DNA of 60,677 bases from JAVBNW01 sp031551255 (GTDB lineage Bacteria > Bacillota > Clostridia > Christensenellales > UBA1750). Made by a program: the position numbers and the translations under genes. Position 1 is the stretch's first letter. Each line of letters begins with the position of its first letter. The notes beneath the pieces were generated by a model. That model saw nothing but the letters and a program-made list of their open reading frames with translations. It had not been told where the DNA came from and did no database searches. The DNA lies in the NCBI GenBank assembly GCA_031551255.1, contig JAVBNW010000055.1:1-60677 (forward strand). The letters are read 5' to 3'. Of this stretch, positions 17,705 through 25,722 are shown piece after piece.

Positions 17705-18475
17705 TTGTTGCCTAAATCTCAACGCATGCCCCTATCGGTCGGCCAGAATTTTCTTACCGGCACGCGCACCATCGCGCGGCTTTTGAATGCCACCACCATC
17801 ACGCCTGCCGACAGGGTTATCGAAATCGGGCCCGGCAAGGGCCACATCACCCGCGCCCTCGCGCCGCGCTGCGCAAACCTCACGGCGGTGGAACTAGATC
17901 CGCGCCTGTGCGCCGCGCTGCGGGAAAAGCTTTGCGCGGCGCCGAATGTACAGCTCATCCAGGGCGACTTTCTGCGCCATCCGCTGCCCGAAAGCGGCGC
18001 GTACAAGGTGTTTGGTAACATCCCGTTCAGCCGCACTACCGACATCGTGCGCCGTCTGACCGAGTGCAAAAATCCCCCTACGGATGCGTGGCTCATCCTG
18101 GAGCGCGGCGCGGCGATGCGGTTTGCCGGCCTGCCACGCGAATCGCTGCGCTCGCTGGTACTCAGGCCCCTGTTTGAGGTGCGCATCGTAGAGCCGGTTC
18201 GCCGCGGCGAGTTTCACCCCATGCCCGCCGTGGATGCCGCACTTGTACACATCGGCAAAAAGAGCGAGCCTGATCTTACGCGCGGGCAAATGCCCGCCTA
18301 CGAGAAGTTTGTGCGCCGCGCGATGGAGCGCGGCCTGTCCGGCCTGCTCAGCCGTAGGCAGATCCAGCGCGCGCTGCATCGCGCAGGTCAGGGCGACGGC
18401 CGCCCTTGCGCCGAAATGCTGTACATACAGTGGCTCTGCCTTTTTCGATGCTACGCCGGGCTCGATCGGCGGTGA
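17705..18475 (+). CDS. erm: 23S rRNA (adenine-N6)-dimethyltransferase, Erm family
   Basis: Methylates A2058 of 23S rRNA, giving resistance to macrolides, lincosamides and streptogramin B. About 256 residues. Motifs: VGQNFLT, the SAM-binding VIEIGPGKGHIT, the acidic VELD, and the catalytic FGNIPFSRTTDIVR, which follows the Erm rather than the KsgA pattern (NIPF); F-H-P-M-P-A-V-D follows. The start is uncertain: TTG 17705 lies seven bases after GGAAAGGG; TTG 17708 and TTG 17672 are alternatives. The leader peptide and attenuator upstream mark it as an inducible resistance gene. Codon use resembles the neighbours, so it may be long resident rather than newly acquired. Confidence 0.9.
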   Translation: MLPKSQRMPLSVGQNFLTGTRTIARLLNATTITPADRVIEIGPGKGHITRALAPRCANLTAVELDPRLCAALREKLCAAPNVQLIQGDFLRHPLPESGAYKVFGNIPFSRTTDIVRRLTECKNPPTDAWLILERGAAMRFAGLPRESLRSLVLRPLFEVRIVEPVRRGEFHPMPAVDAALVHIGKKSEPDLTRGQMPAYEKFVRRAMERGLSGLLSRRQIQRALHRAGQGDGRPCAEMLYIQWLCLFRCYAGLDRR

Positions 18476-18495
18476 GCTCGCGCTATTGGGCGCAT

Positions 18496-18525
18496 CCATA
18501 AGGCGGATAGCCGCCTGCCTTATGG
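18496..18525. terminator. Possible bidirectional terminator between erm and the FAD oxidoreductase
   Basis: CCATAAGGC (18496-18504) pairs with GCCTTATGG (18517-18525), with GGATAGCC inside. It lies between two convergent genes. No clear T run. Confidence 0.4.
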
Positions 18526-18534
18526 GTGACGAAT

Positions 18535-19899
18535 CTAGCTCAGGATGACGCCTTGCCTAAGCAGAGCTTCCTTGAAAACCGGGTAGGGGAGTTCGCGGGT
18601 CGTCTCGCCGCGCTGCGCACACAGTGCGGCCGCGATACCCGCCGCTTGGCCCTGCGCCATGCAGCACACGGTGTTGCGGGTGGACATGTGCACCGCAAAA
18701 TCGCTGGAGATCAACATGCCCACGGCCATCAGGTTGTCAAGCCCCTTTACGCGCAGCGCTCGGAACGGAAGGCCGTAATCGCCGCCGTTTTCGATCTGCA
18801 GCCTGGGCGCGCTGTCGTGAAAGCCGTAGATCAGCACGTCATCCTCAAAGTGGCGCGCCTTGAGCACATCGTCGATCGTCATGTCGTAGTCGCACGCGAT
18901 GCACCGCCCGCGCCTTATGTTCACCGAGGGGCTGGATCTGGCGATGAACGCCTTTTCGCAGCCGGGAATGTACTTGCGCAACAGTTCCACAGCCTCCTTC
19001 TGCCGGTTGCGCAACTCGATTTCGGCCGTAGTGCCTGCGTCCCTGTCCACCGGCGAAACTTCGGATTTATAGTTGAGCTTTAAAAACATGAAGTAGTCGT
19101 CGTGCGTGGTGGTAATCACCGAGCTTAGGCCGATTTCCTTCGCCTTAAGCTTAAACGCCTCGGGCATCTTGTCGTACAAGGGCTGCACGCGCACGAAGCG
19201 CCGGTCGGGCGAGCCGTCGCGCGGCGCGCGGGCGATCTGATCCATCGAATCCATCGCGGCGAAGTGTTCGTAGTATTTTTCGACGCTTACGCCCGCCACG
19301 CCGATGGAGTTGGCGACCTGATGGTCGTTGGGCTCGGAAAATTCCGCGCCCGCGTGCGCGGAAAGATCGCCATACGCGCCCGCGTCGATGAACGCCTTGG
19401 CGGCGAACAGCTCGCGCCCGCTGTGGCTTTCGCAAATGGCCCCCACCACCTCGCCGCCTTCGCGAGCCGCGCCTACCACCATGGTGTTCAGAAATATGTG
19501 CACGCCCGCCTCCTTGAGCATGTTCAAGCTCAGCGTCTTGTACATTTCGACGTCCACGGCGGTATTGACGGCGTCGTAGCCGTTGCCCAGCTCCATCTGC
19601 GCATGCTCGGTCGCCCCGCCGATCGCCTGAAGCCGGGATACCAGCTCCCAGGGAATGCCGCCTACCAGCTGTTTTTTCGGTACGTCAAAGAAGGAATACA
19701 GGTTGTAGAAGCTGTGCAGCGCCGTGCCGCCCTCCACCACCGTGCCGCCGGTGTAGCCCTTCTGCTCGATGAGGGCGGTCTTCGCTCCGGCGCGCGCCGC
19801 CGCGATGGCCGCGATAACCCCTGCGGTTCCGCCGCCGGCTACCACCACGTCAAAGCGCCGGATGGGGATGTTTCGGGCCGGTTCGCTATAAAACTCCAT
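18535..19899 (-). CDS. FAD-dependent oxidoreductase (FAD_oxidored family)
   Basis: Flavoprotein of about 454 residues. The dinucleotide-binding motif VVVAGGGTAGVIAAIAAARAGAKTALIEQ-type segment starts near residue 16, followed by GYTGGT. It is related to the fumarate-reductase/succinate-dehydrogenase-like FAD oxidoreductases common in gut clostridia, often of unknown substrate. GAGGAGG lies eight bases before the ATG at 19899. A conserved Cys-rich motif is absent apart from RCIACDYDM and NTVCCMAQG. It stands between the erm and MFS genes in opposite orientation. Substrate unknown. Confidence 0.85.
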   Translation of the reverse strand: MEFYSEPARNIPIRRFDVVVAGGGTAGVIAAIAAARAGAKTALIEQKGYTGGTVVEGGTALHSFYNLYSFFDVPKKQLVGGIPWELVSRLQAIGGATEHAQMELGNGYDAVNTAVDVEMYKTLSLNMLKEAGVHIFLNTMVVGAAREGGEVVGAICESHSGRELFAAKAFIDAGAYGDLSAHAGAEFSEPNDHQVANSIGVAGVSVEKYYEHFAAMDSMDQIARAPRDGSPDRRFVRVQPLYDKMPEAFKLKAKEIGLSSVITTTHDDYFMFLKLNYKSEVSPVDRDAGTTAEIELRNRQKEAVELLRKYIPGCEKAFIARSSPSVNIRRGRCIACDYDMTIDDVLKARHFEDDVLIYGFHDSAPRLQIENGGDYGLPFRALRVKGLDNLMAVGMLISSDFAVHMSTRNTVCCMAQGQAAGIAAALCAQRGETTRELPYPVFKEALLRQGVILS

Positions 19900-20010
19900 G
19901 TCGTCGTCCTCCTCAACATTTTTATTGTATTCACGCAACTCATCCAAGGAAGCAAAGGTTATTTTGATCATAAAGCAAGCGGTGAAGGTTTGCAAGGCAG
20001 CATTGTGAAA

Positions 20011-20039
20011 TTGCAATTTTCAGAAAAAAAGGTTACACT
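20011..20039 (+). promoter_or_regulatory. Promoter of the MFS leader and MFS gene
   Basis: TTGCAA (20011-20016), 17-base spacer, TACACT (20034-20039). The -10 is identical to that of the erm promoter. Confidence 0.65.
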
Positions 20040-20075
20040 GGCGTCAGAATTCCATTCTTCAAAGGAGGCGCGGCC

Positions 20076-20102
20076 ATGCGACTTGTAAGAGCGCCCAGCT
20101 AA
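20076..20102 (+). CDS. Leader peptide MRLVRAPS upstream of the MFS exporter
   Basis: Eight-residue ORF with a perfect AAAGGAGG (20061-20068), seven bases before the ATG. The N-terminal MRL followed by a further Arg recalls macrolide-stalling leaders (MRLR type). It is followed by a sequence able to hide the ribosome site of the downstream exporter. Very short, so chance occurrence is possible, but its ribosome site and position argue for translation. Confidence 0.65.
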   Translation: MRLVRAPS

Positions 20103-20129
20103 CTCTCCTGCCGAAAGACCCGGGGTCCG

Positions 20130-20169
20130 CCTCGTCCGATATCGTTTGCGACGACAAAATTGGATGAGG
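20130..20169 (+). promoter_or_regulatory. Stem that can sequester the MFS ribosome-binding site
   Basis: CCTCGTCC (20130-20137) is complementary to GGATGAGG (20162-20169, one G-U pair), which overlaps the exporter's Shine-Dalgarno GAGGTG (20166-20171). The overlapping CGCCTC is also complementary to GAGGCG of the leader's own ribosome site, and TCGTC can pair with GACGA locally, so alternative folds exist. Translational attenuation is inferred. Confidence 0.5.
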
Positions 20170-20178
20170 TGATTTGTT

Positions 20179-21447
20179 GTGCGGTTTTACAGTAACATCC
20201 GTAAACTCTATGCGATCATTTTCTTTCACAGCCTGATACCTGCCTATGTCATCGAACGGCTTTTTTCCAGGCAGCGCGGCCTGTCGGTGCAGGAAATGGT
20301 GTACCTGGAAATTCTATACGCCGCAGTGATCGTGCTGCTGGAGATCCCCTCGGGCGCGCTGGCCGACCGCTTCGGCAACAAAAAGCTGCTGCTCGTGGGC
20401 GGTGCGATGGCTGCGGTAGAGCTTGCCATCTTGCTGATGGCACATTCATTTTGGCAGTTTGCGCTTGCCATAACATTGACGGCGGTGGGAAGTTCGGCGA
20501 CCAGCGGTGCGAGGAACGCGCTTTTGTACGATTCCCTCGCGGCGGCGGGCGAGGAAGGCGCCTTTGAACGGATACTCGGGCGCGCGCGTGCGCTTGATTT
20601 TTCCGCCGGCATTCTCGCGGCGCTGTCCGGCGGCCTGCTCGCACAGTGGTATCCGTTTGAGCTCAATTATGCTCTTTCGCTGGCGAGTATGCTCATGGCT
20701 TTTATAGGCATCCTGTCGCTTCGCGAGCCGCCCCAAACGGGATGCTTTGCCCAGGCAAAGACCGGCGTCTTCGCCATCGTTCGTAATGCACTCGTTTTTT
20801 TTCGAAGCAACCTCGGCGTGCTTTTCGTGCTTGTGAATGCCGCGGCAATTGCCACGTGCATGGTGTATGTGGATGAGTATTGGCAGCTATATGTAGACGA
20901 GGCGGCCATTCCACTGTCGCTGTTTGGCGTGATAGGCGTAGGCATGCTCGCCGCAAGAATACCGGGCGCGATGCTCTGCGCGCGCCTACTTTTACGTTTT
21001 CGCCCACAGACGGTGTTGCTTGCGGCATCGGCGGCGGTTGCGCTGAGCGTGGCCTTTGCGGCGTTGGTGCAAAGCCCGCTGGGCATCGCGGGCATCTTGC
21101 TGGCGTGCTTTGCCGCCGCGGCGATGGAGCCCGTGGCGCTGGGCTATCTGCATCATCGTGCGGATGCTTCGGCTCGCGCAACCATAGAATCCGTTTCCTC
21201 GTTGATCGAGCGCGCGCTGACGGCCGGGTTGGGTCTTCTTTTTGGAACCGTCGCCACGGCGTCGGGCATCTTTTCGGGTTTTTGGACGCTGGCCCTTTTT
21301 GGAGGAGTGGCGGCGCTGGCTGTCGGATATGCTCGTCGTCGCGAGCTGCGTATCGCTCGCTTTCGTGCTGCGGCGCGAAAGCTCGTTCACTGCGCCGCTC
21401 CTCCTCTTCCTCAAAATCGTTGCGGCGATTTTGAGGATCGGGATTGA
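20179..21447 (+). CDS. Major facilitator superfamily exporter
   Basis: Twelve-helix membrane transporter of 422 residues, probably a drug:proton antiporter. Loop 2-3 carries PSGALADRFGNKK, a clear motif A. The start is GTG 20179, seven bases after GAGGTG. The leader peptide and sequestering stem upstream suggest antibiotic induction, and the nearby erm gene suggests a resistance function. The C-terminal tail of about 37 residues, starting near RRRELRIARF, is Arg-rich and is encoded by repeat element R3, so the native C-terminus was probably lost when the element inserted. Confidence 0.88.
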   Translation: MRFYSNIRKLYAIIFFHSLIPAYVIERLFSRQRGLSVQEMVYLEILYAAVIVLLEIPSGALADRFGNKKLLLVGGAMAAVELAILLMAHSFWQFALAITLTAVGSSATSGARNALLYDSLAAAGEEGAFERILGRARALDFSAGILAALSGGLLAQWYPFELNYALSLASMLMAFIGILSLREPPQTGCFAQAKTGVFAIVRNALVFFRSNLGVLFVLVNAAAIATCMVYVDEYWQLYVDEAAIPLSLFGVIGVGMLAARIPGAMLCARLLLRFRPQTVLLAASAAVALSVAFAALVQSPLGIAGILLACFAAAAMEPVALGYLHHRADASARATIESVSSLIERALTAGLGLLFGTVATASGIFSGFWTLALFGGVAALAVGYARRRELRIARFRAAARKLVHCAAPPLPQNRCGDFEDRD

Positions 21448-21687
21448 CGAAGTAAGTAACGGGGGCGCGCGTTCTTCCTATTTTAAAGGAACCTCAGTTT
21501 CTTTTAAAACCGCTGCGGTAATTTTGTGGAGTGACAACGACGAAGAGGGCACGGAGCCCACGTTCCCCGTTCTTCTTTCTCCTACAAGACGTCTCAACGT
21601 CTTGTAGGAAGAGGAGGTTTCACGCAGCGGCAATTCCCCGCAACATCGCAATGTTGCGGGGAATAGAGCGTGGTGCAAACCGACGAC
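21333..21687. repeat. Hairpin-array repeat element R3
   Basis: Overlaps the last 115 bases of the MFS gene and ends at the ribosome site of the ABC gene. Hairpins: 21359-21382 (stem GCTTTCG, loop with CTGCGG), 21409-21436 (11-bp stem, loop TTGCGG), 21481-21509 (loop CCTCAG), 21581-21608 (11-bp stem, loop TCTCAA), 21633-21664 (14-bp perfect stem, loop CGCA). The right end (21665-21686) matches the R2 right end at 20 of 22 positions. The left 100 bases match the reverse complement of the right part of R1. Confidence 0.82.
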
Positions 21688-21701
21688 AAGGAGATGGATA
21701 T

Positions 21702-23447
21702 ATGGCGAAGCGGCTCATCGCAATGGCCCGCGATCACTGGGGGCTTTTGATCCTGTCGGCGCTCGGCCTTCTGGGCGCGACGCTTTCATCCTTGGTAACG
21801 CCCGGGCTCATCCGCTCGTTGACCGCCGCGCTGGATTCCCCAGCAGGGGTAGATTTTAGTGGGCTGGTAAGCTATATGGCAGTGCTTGTAGGCGCATATG
21901 TGCTTAGGATGGGGTGTAGGTTTGTCAACACCTATTTTGCGCATGTCGCGGCGTGGCGCTTTGTGCCGGACGTAACCGTTAAGGTGTACGACAAGCTCCA
22001 GCGACTTTCCATGAGTTATTATCAAAATAAGCAGACCGGGCAACTGCTTTCCCGCACGGTGAACGATGTGACGCGCATCGAGCTTTTAATCGCGCACGCG
22101 CTGCCGGATCTCATCTCCAACGCGCTGATGGTAATCGCCGTCACCGGCATTCTCCTATCCATCAACCCGACGCTTGCGCTGCTCACGTTTGTGCCTGTGC
22201 CGTTTGTGGCGATGGCGAGTACGGTATTTACGAAAAAGGTGGCGCCGCTCTTTCGTACCAACCAGCGGGTGCTGGGCGAATTGAGCGGCATGGTGCAGGA
22301 CAATCTGTCCGGCATGAAGGAAATTCAGGCGTTTGGGCAAGAGGAGAGAGAACATCAAAAGATATGGGAGTTCCGCAAGGTGTATTCCGACGTGAACATC
22401 CGCGCAAATTTCTGGAATGGCATCTTCCACCCGAGCGTAGAGTTTATTACGTCTTTGGGCACCGTGGTGGTAGTGGGCTTTGGCGGCTACCTTGCCACGA
22501 AGGGGGCCATGTCCACGGCGGATATCATCGGCTTCCTTCTGTATCTTTCGCTGTTTTACCAGCCCATCGCATCGCTCGCCCGGCTTACGGAGGATGTGCA
22601 AAACGCGTTTGCGGGCGCCGCAAGGGCATTTGAGGTGCTCGATGCCAAGAGCGATATTGAAGACTCCCCGGGCGCTTATCCGCTCCCCAGGCCCGAGGGC
22701 CGCGTAGCGTTTGAGAGCGTGACGTTTTACTATAGCGAGGATGAGCCCGTGCTCAAAAACGTATCCTTTACCGCTGAACCCGGGCAGATGATCGCGCTTG
22801 TGGGGCCGACGGGAGTGGGCAAGACGACGATTGTTTCGCTGATGGAGAGGTTTTACGATCCTATCCGGGGCAGGGTGACGATCGACGGGCACGACGTCAG
22901 GGGCGTAACGGTCGCATCGCTGCGCGCGCAAATGTCGATCGTGCTGCAAGATGTGTTTCTGTTCAACGGCACCGTAGCTGAGAACATCGCCTATGGCGTG
23001 AAAGAGGCGACGCTGGGCGATGTGGAGGCGGCCGCGCGCATCGCCAATGCGGACGGATTCATCCGGCAAATGCCGCAAGGTTACGATACCCTGGTCGGCG
23101 AGCGGGGCGTTAGGCTTTCGGGCGGGCAGAAGCAGCGCATTTCCATCGCCCGCGCGGTTTTGCGCGATGCGCCAATTCTTATTTTAGACGAGGCGACCGC
23201 CAGCGTGGATGTGGAGACGGAGGCGGAAATTCAGCAGGCGATCGCCCAGTTGGCGGGCAGCCGCACGATCGTGGTGATCGCCCATCGGCTGTCGACCATA
23301 ATGAGAGCCGACCAAATTCTCGTTTTGGAAAATGGAGAAATCGTAGAGCGCGGCAAACACGAGGAGCTCATCGAGGCCGGGGGAGCCTATGCGCGCCTGT
23401 GTCAGGTGCAGTGGCGGGCGGGGAAAAGAGAGGCGGATGCCGTATGA
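21702..23447 (+). CDS. ABC exporter, fused permease and ATPase (MsbA/LmrA type)
   Basis: Half-transporter of 581 residues that works as a dimer. The N-terminal membrane domain (about 1-310) has six helices; the C-terminal ATPase carries Walker A GPTGVGKTT, Q-loop near VLQDVFLF, signature LSGGQKQR, Walker B ILILDEATASVD and the switch His in IAHRLST. The ATG 21702 follows AAGGAG by eight bases. In-frame sequence upstream belongs to repeat R3 and is not coding. It is followed by a phosphatase-fold gene and an MFS gene with overlapping or near-overlapping ends, so they form one operon. Substrate unknown; multidrug or lipid export are both possible. Confidence 0.93.
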   Translation: MAKRLIAMARDHWGLLILSALGLLGATLSSLVTPGLIRSLTAALDSPAGVDFSGLVSYMAVLVGAYVLRMGCRFVNTYFAHVAAWRFVPDVTVKVYDKLQRLSMSYYQNKQTGQLLSRTVNDVTRIELLIAHALPDLISNALMVIAVTGILLSINPTLALLTFVPVPFVAMASTVFTKKVAPLFRTNQRVLGELSGMVQDNLSGMKEIQAFGQEEREHQKIWEFRKVYSDVNIRANFWNGIFHPSVEFITSLGTVVVVGFGGYLATKGAMSTADIIGFLLYLSLFYQPIASLARLTEDVQNAFAGAARAFEVLDAKSDIEDSPGAYPLPRPEGRVAFESVTFYYSEDEPVLKNVSFTAEPGQMIALVGPTGVGKTTIVSLMERFYDPIRGRVTIDGHDVRGVTVASLRAQMSIVLQDVFLFNGTVAENIAYGVKEATLGDVEAAARIANADGFIRQMPQGYDTLVGERGVRLSGGQKQRISIARAVLRDAPILILDEATASVDVETEAEIQQAIAQLAGSRTIVVIAHRLSTIMRADQILVLENGEIVERGKHEELIEAGGAYARLCQVQWRAGKREADAV

Positions 23448-23473
23448 TAACAACTATGATGAGGAGAGACGCT

Positions 23474-24304
23474 ATGCAAATCGCAAAGCACGTATTCATT
23501 TTGGGTATCGATGGCGCGGGAAATGCGCCCAAGGATGTTTCCACGCCTGCGCTTAACAGGGTGTTTTCCCAAGGCGTGCATACCTTCGAGGCATCCGCCG
23601 CGGTTCCCACCATCAGCGCGGAATGTTGGGGGGCGATATTGCACGGAGTCGGCCCTGAAAAGCATTTGCTCACCAATGACATCGTCAGCCGGCAGCCCTA
23701 TCCTCCGCATTCTCTCTACCCATCGCTCTTCCGCCTCGTGCGCGAAAGGCATCCGGACGCCGTCATGGGCTGTTTCAGCGCGTGGGCGCCGATCAACGCG
23801 GGCATCGTGGAGCAGGACTTGGGCGTAACGTTTGAATCGCTTCACGACGAGAAGCTCGCGCTGGCGGCGGCCGAGTATATCCTCACGCAAAAACCGACGG
23901 TATTCTTTTTGCAGCTGGACGACTGCGACGGCGCGGGCCATACCCACGGCTATTTTACCGCCGGACACCTCAGGGCGGTGCAAGAAGCGGATAGGAACCT
24001 GGGCGTCGTGCTCGATGCGATTGCGCGCGCGGGCATATGGGAGGAGAGCCTGATCATGGTCACCGCCGATCACGGTGGCGGAGGGGCAAACCCCAAATCC
24101 CACGGCTCGGGTGAATACAGGGATGCGGCGGTATTTTGGGGTTGCTGCGGGCCGTGTGTGCCCAAGGGCGCGGCGCTTTCTACCGCGGTGTCCATCGCGG
24201 ACACGGCGGCGATGGCAGTGTACGCGTTGGGCATGGAAATTCCACGCAATTGGGATGGCAAGGTACCCCCCGAAATCCTTCGTTACGCCGAGGATCGGGC
24301 ATGA
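23474..24304 (+). CDS. Alkaline-phosphatase-superfamily phosphodiesterase/phosphatase
   Basis: Metal-dependent hydrolase of 276 residues related to type I phosphodiesterases/nucleotide pyrophosphatases. Visible metal ligands: GIDGAG (first Asp), TISAECWG (nucleophile Thr), DDCDGAGHTHGY (Asp and His) and TADHGGGG (Asp-His). No signal peptide, so cytoplasmic. ATG 23474 with GAGGAG seven bases upstream is preferred; another ATG at 23444 overlaps the ABC stop codon. It overlaps the next gene by the four bases ATGA. Substrate unknown, perhaps a phosphorylated compound brought in by the following OPA-like carrier. Confidence 0.82.
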   Translation: MQIAKHVFILGIDGAGNAPKDVSTPALNRVFSQGVHTFEASAAVPTISAECWGAILHGVGPEKHLLTNDIVSRQPYPPHSLYPSLFRLVRERHPDAVMGCFSAWAPINAGIVEQDLGVTFESLHDEKLALAAAEYILTQKPTVFFLQLDDCDGAGHTHGYFTAGHLRAVQEADRNLGVVLDAIARAGIWEESLIMVTADHGGGGANPKSHGSGEYRDAAVFWGCCGPCVPKGAALSTAVSIADTAAMAVYALGMEIPRNWDGKVPPEILRYAEDRA

Positions 24305-25512
24305 CGAAAAGCCGCGCCCGGCAAGGCGGGCTTGTCCTATTTTTATGCTTTGCGGCCTATACCTGCTCGTATCTGTGCCGCACCAACCTCTCCGTCGCGC
24401 TGCCGAGGCTGATGCAAGATATCGGCTTTGACAAGGCCGCAGGCGGGTTGCTGGGTTCGGCATACTTTTGGATGTACGCGCTGGGGCAACTGGTCAGCGG
24501 CGCGCTGGCCGAACAGCTTCGCCCCAAATTGCTGGTGACCGCCGGGCTTGCGGGCTCGGCACTGTGCAATATCGCCATAGTGTTTTCGCCTTCGTTTTGG
24601 GCCATCTTCGCGCTATGGGGGCTCAACGGCTTCTTTCTTTCGATGCTATGGTCGGCGATGGTTAAAATCCTCGTCGCGTGGTTCCAAGGCGACGAGTATA
24701 GACGCGCGTCCGTGGTGATCAGCTTGCCGACTACGGTCGGCTATATTTTATCTTGGGGAGGCCTAAGTTTTGCGATATCCCCGCTCGGTTGGCAGGCTGC
24801 ATTCGTAATTCCCGCGGCGATAACCGCCGCGTTTCTCGGCATCTGGATGTTTTTTTTACGCGAAAAACCCGAAGAATTCTTTGACAATGAACAGACCAAA
24901 GCCGGCGAAGAAGGCGCTGTGGCGATTAGCAACGCGGCATTTTTCCGGATGTGCCTGCAGCTATTTTTTGTGGCCGCCGCCTTTGTGGCGGTGGTGCAGG
25001 GGGTCATCAAAGAGGGCGTGAATCTGTGGTTCCCCACAATCCTAGGGGAAACCGCGCCCGCCTTCGCGTCCGCGCCCTATGCATCTGCCGCGGTGCCTGC
25101 GCTCGGCGCGCTGGGCATCCTTTTTACTGGATGGCTGATGAAAAAAGTGCGTCGCAGCGGCGACTTGCTCGCACTGTTGCTGCTCGCATCCCTTGTATTG
25201 CTTTTGTTGCTTCTCGCGCTCAAGGGTTCGGCAATGTGGTCGCTTTTGTTGATGGGCCTTTTGCTCGCGTCGATGAGCGGCATGAACATCCTGCTTACGT
25301 CCATGATTCCGCTTAAGTTTTTAAGCGTGAACCGCTGCGCGCAGGCGTCCGGCTTGCTCAATTTTATGATCTACGTCGGCGCCGCGGCGGGCGGCGCGGT
25401 GTCGGGCTGGCTAAGCTCGGTGGCAGGTTGGGGCGGGTTGTATGCCTTTTGGTCGACGCTATGCCTTATCGCGCTCTTGCTCGGCTTTAGCGCCCGCAAG
25501 AAGATCAACTGA
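24301..25512 (+). CDS. MFS transporter resembling organophosphate:phosphate antiporters
   Basis: Membrane carrier of 403 residues with about twelve hydrophobic segments. The N-terminal AAYTCSYLCRTNLSVALP resembles the first helix of the GlpT/UhpT-type OPA group, where an Arg in this position contacts phosphate. Start ATG 24301 overlaps the preceding stop codon (ATGA), implying translational coupling to the phosphodiesterase. Together they suggest uptake and cleavage of a phosphoester, although export or a signal role cannot be excluded. Confidence 0.82.
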   Translation: MTKSRARQGGLVLFLCFAAYTCSYLCRTNLSVALPRLMQDIGFDKAAGGLLGSAYFWMYALGQLVSGALAEQLRPKLLVTAGLAGSALCNIAIVFSPSFWAIFALWGLNGFFLSMLWSAMVKILVAWFQGDEYRRASVVISLPTTVGYILSWGGLSFAISPLGWQAAFVIPAAITAAFLGIWMFFLREKPEEFFDNEQTKAGEEGAVAISNAAFFRMCLQLFFVAAAFVAVVQGVIKEGVNLWFPTILGETAPAFASAPYASAAVPALGALGILFTGWLMKKVRRSGDLLALLLLASLVLLLLLLALKGSAMWSLLLMGLLLASMSGMNILLTSMIPLKFLSVNRCAQASGLLNFMIYVGAAAGGAVSGWLSSVAGWGGLYAFWSTLCLIALLLGFSARKKIN

Positions 25513-25538
25513 CGGCAGCCGGCGTTGCTGGCTCCGTA

Positions 25539-25567
25539 TTGTGAAATCGAAGGTCGCATGCTACAAT
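25539..25567 (+). promoter_or_regulatory. Promoter of the short ORF and methyltransferase gene
   Basis: TTGTGA (25539-25544), 17-base spacer, TACAAT (25562-25567). Confidence 0.65.
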
Positions 25568-25643
25568 AGCCCCGTGCGGCGCATTGCGCACGGCCGCGAT
25601 GAATCGGCAGGCGCGGCAAATTGCAAGGAAGGGAGCATCTCGC

Positions 25644-25697
25644 ATGAAGTACGCCTTTGAAGGAAAGACCCTTATCAGGAGGGCGGCCATACTGTAG
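25644..25697 (+). CDS. Short upstream ORF, 17 residues (MKYAFEGKTLIRRAAIL)
   Basis: Has an AAGGAAGGGAG ribosome site about nine bases before the ATG. Its last codons overlap a hairpin (GAGGGC 25679-25684 with GCCCTC 25697-25702) followed by TTTATAATTT, a terminator-like attenuator. The layout repeats that of the erm and MFS leaders nearby. Translation and a regulatory role are inferred. Confidence 0.5.
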   Translation: MKYAFEGKTLIRRAAIL

Positions 25698-25712
25698 CCC
25701 TCTTTATAATTT
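25679..25712 (+). promoter_or_regulatory. Attenuator-like hairpin before the methyltransferase
   Basis: Six-bp G/C stem, twelve-base loop, then TTTATAATTT. It overlaps the stop codon of the short ORF and precedes the TAGGAGG site of the methyltransferase by a few bases. A translating ribosome would melt the first arm. Confidence 0.5.
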
Positions 25713-25722
25713 AGGAGGCGTC

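Noticed and set aside
21531..21701. 57-codon N-terminal extension of the ABC exporter
   Set aside because: It lies in repeat R3, and a good ribosome site precedes ATG 21702.
22155..23078. 307-residue minus-strand frame opposite the ABC exporter
   Set aside because: Covers the Walker A and signature region of a clear ABC ATPase; shadow.
23402..24463. 353-residue minus-strand frame
   Set aside because: Antisense to the phosphodiesterase and MFS genes, with an Arg-rich composition and no motif.
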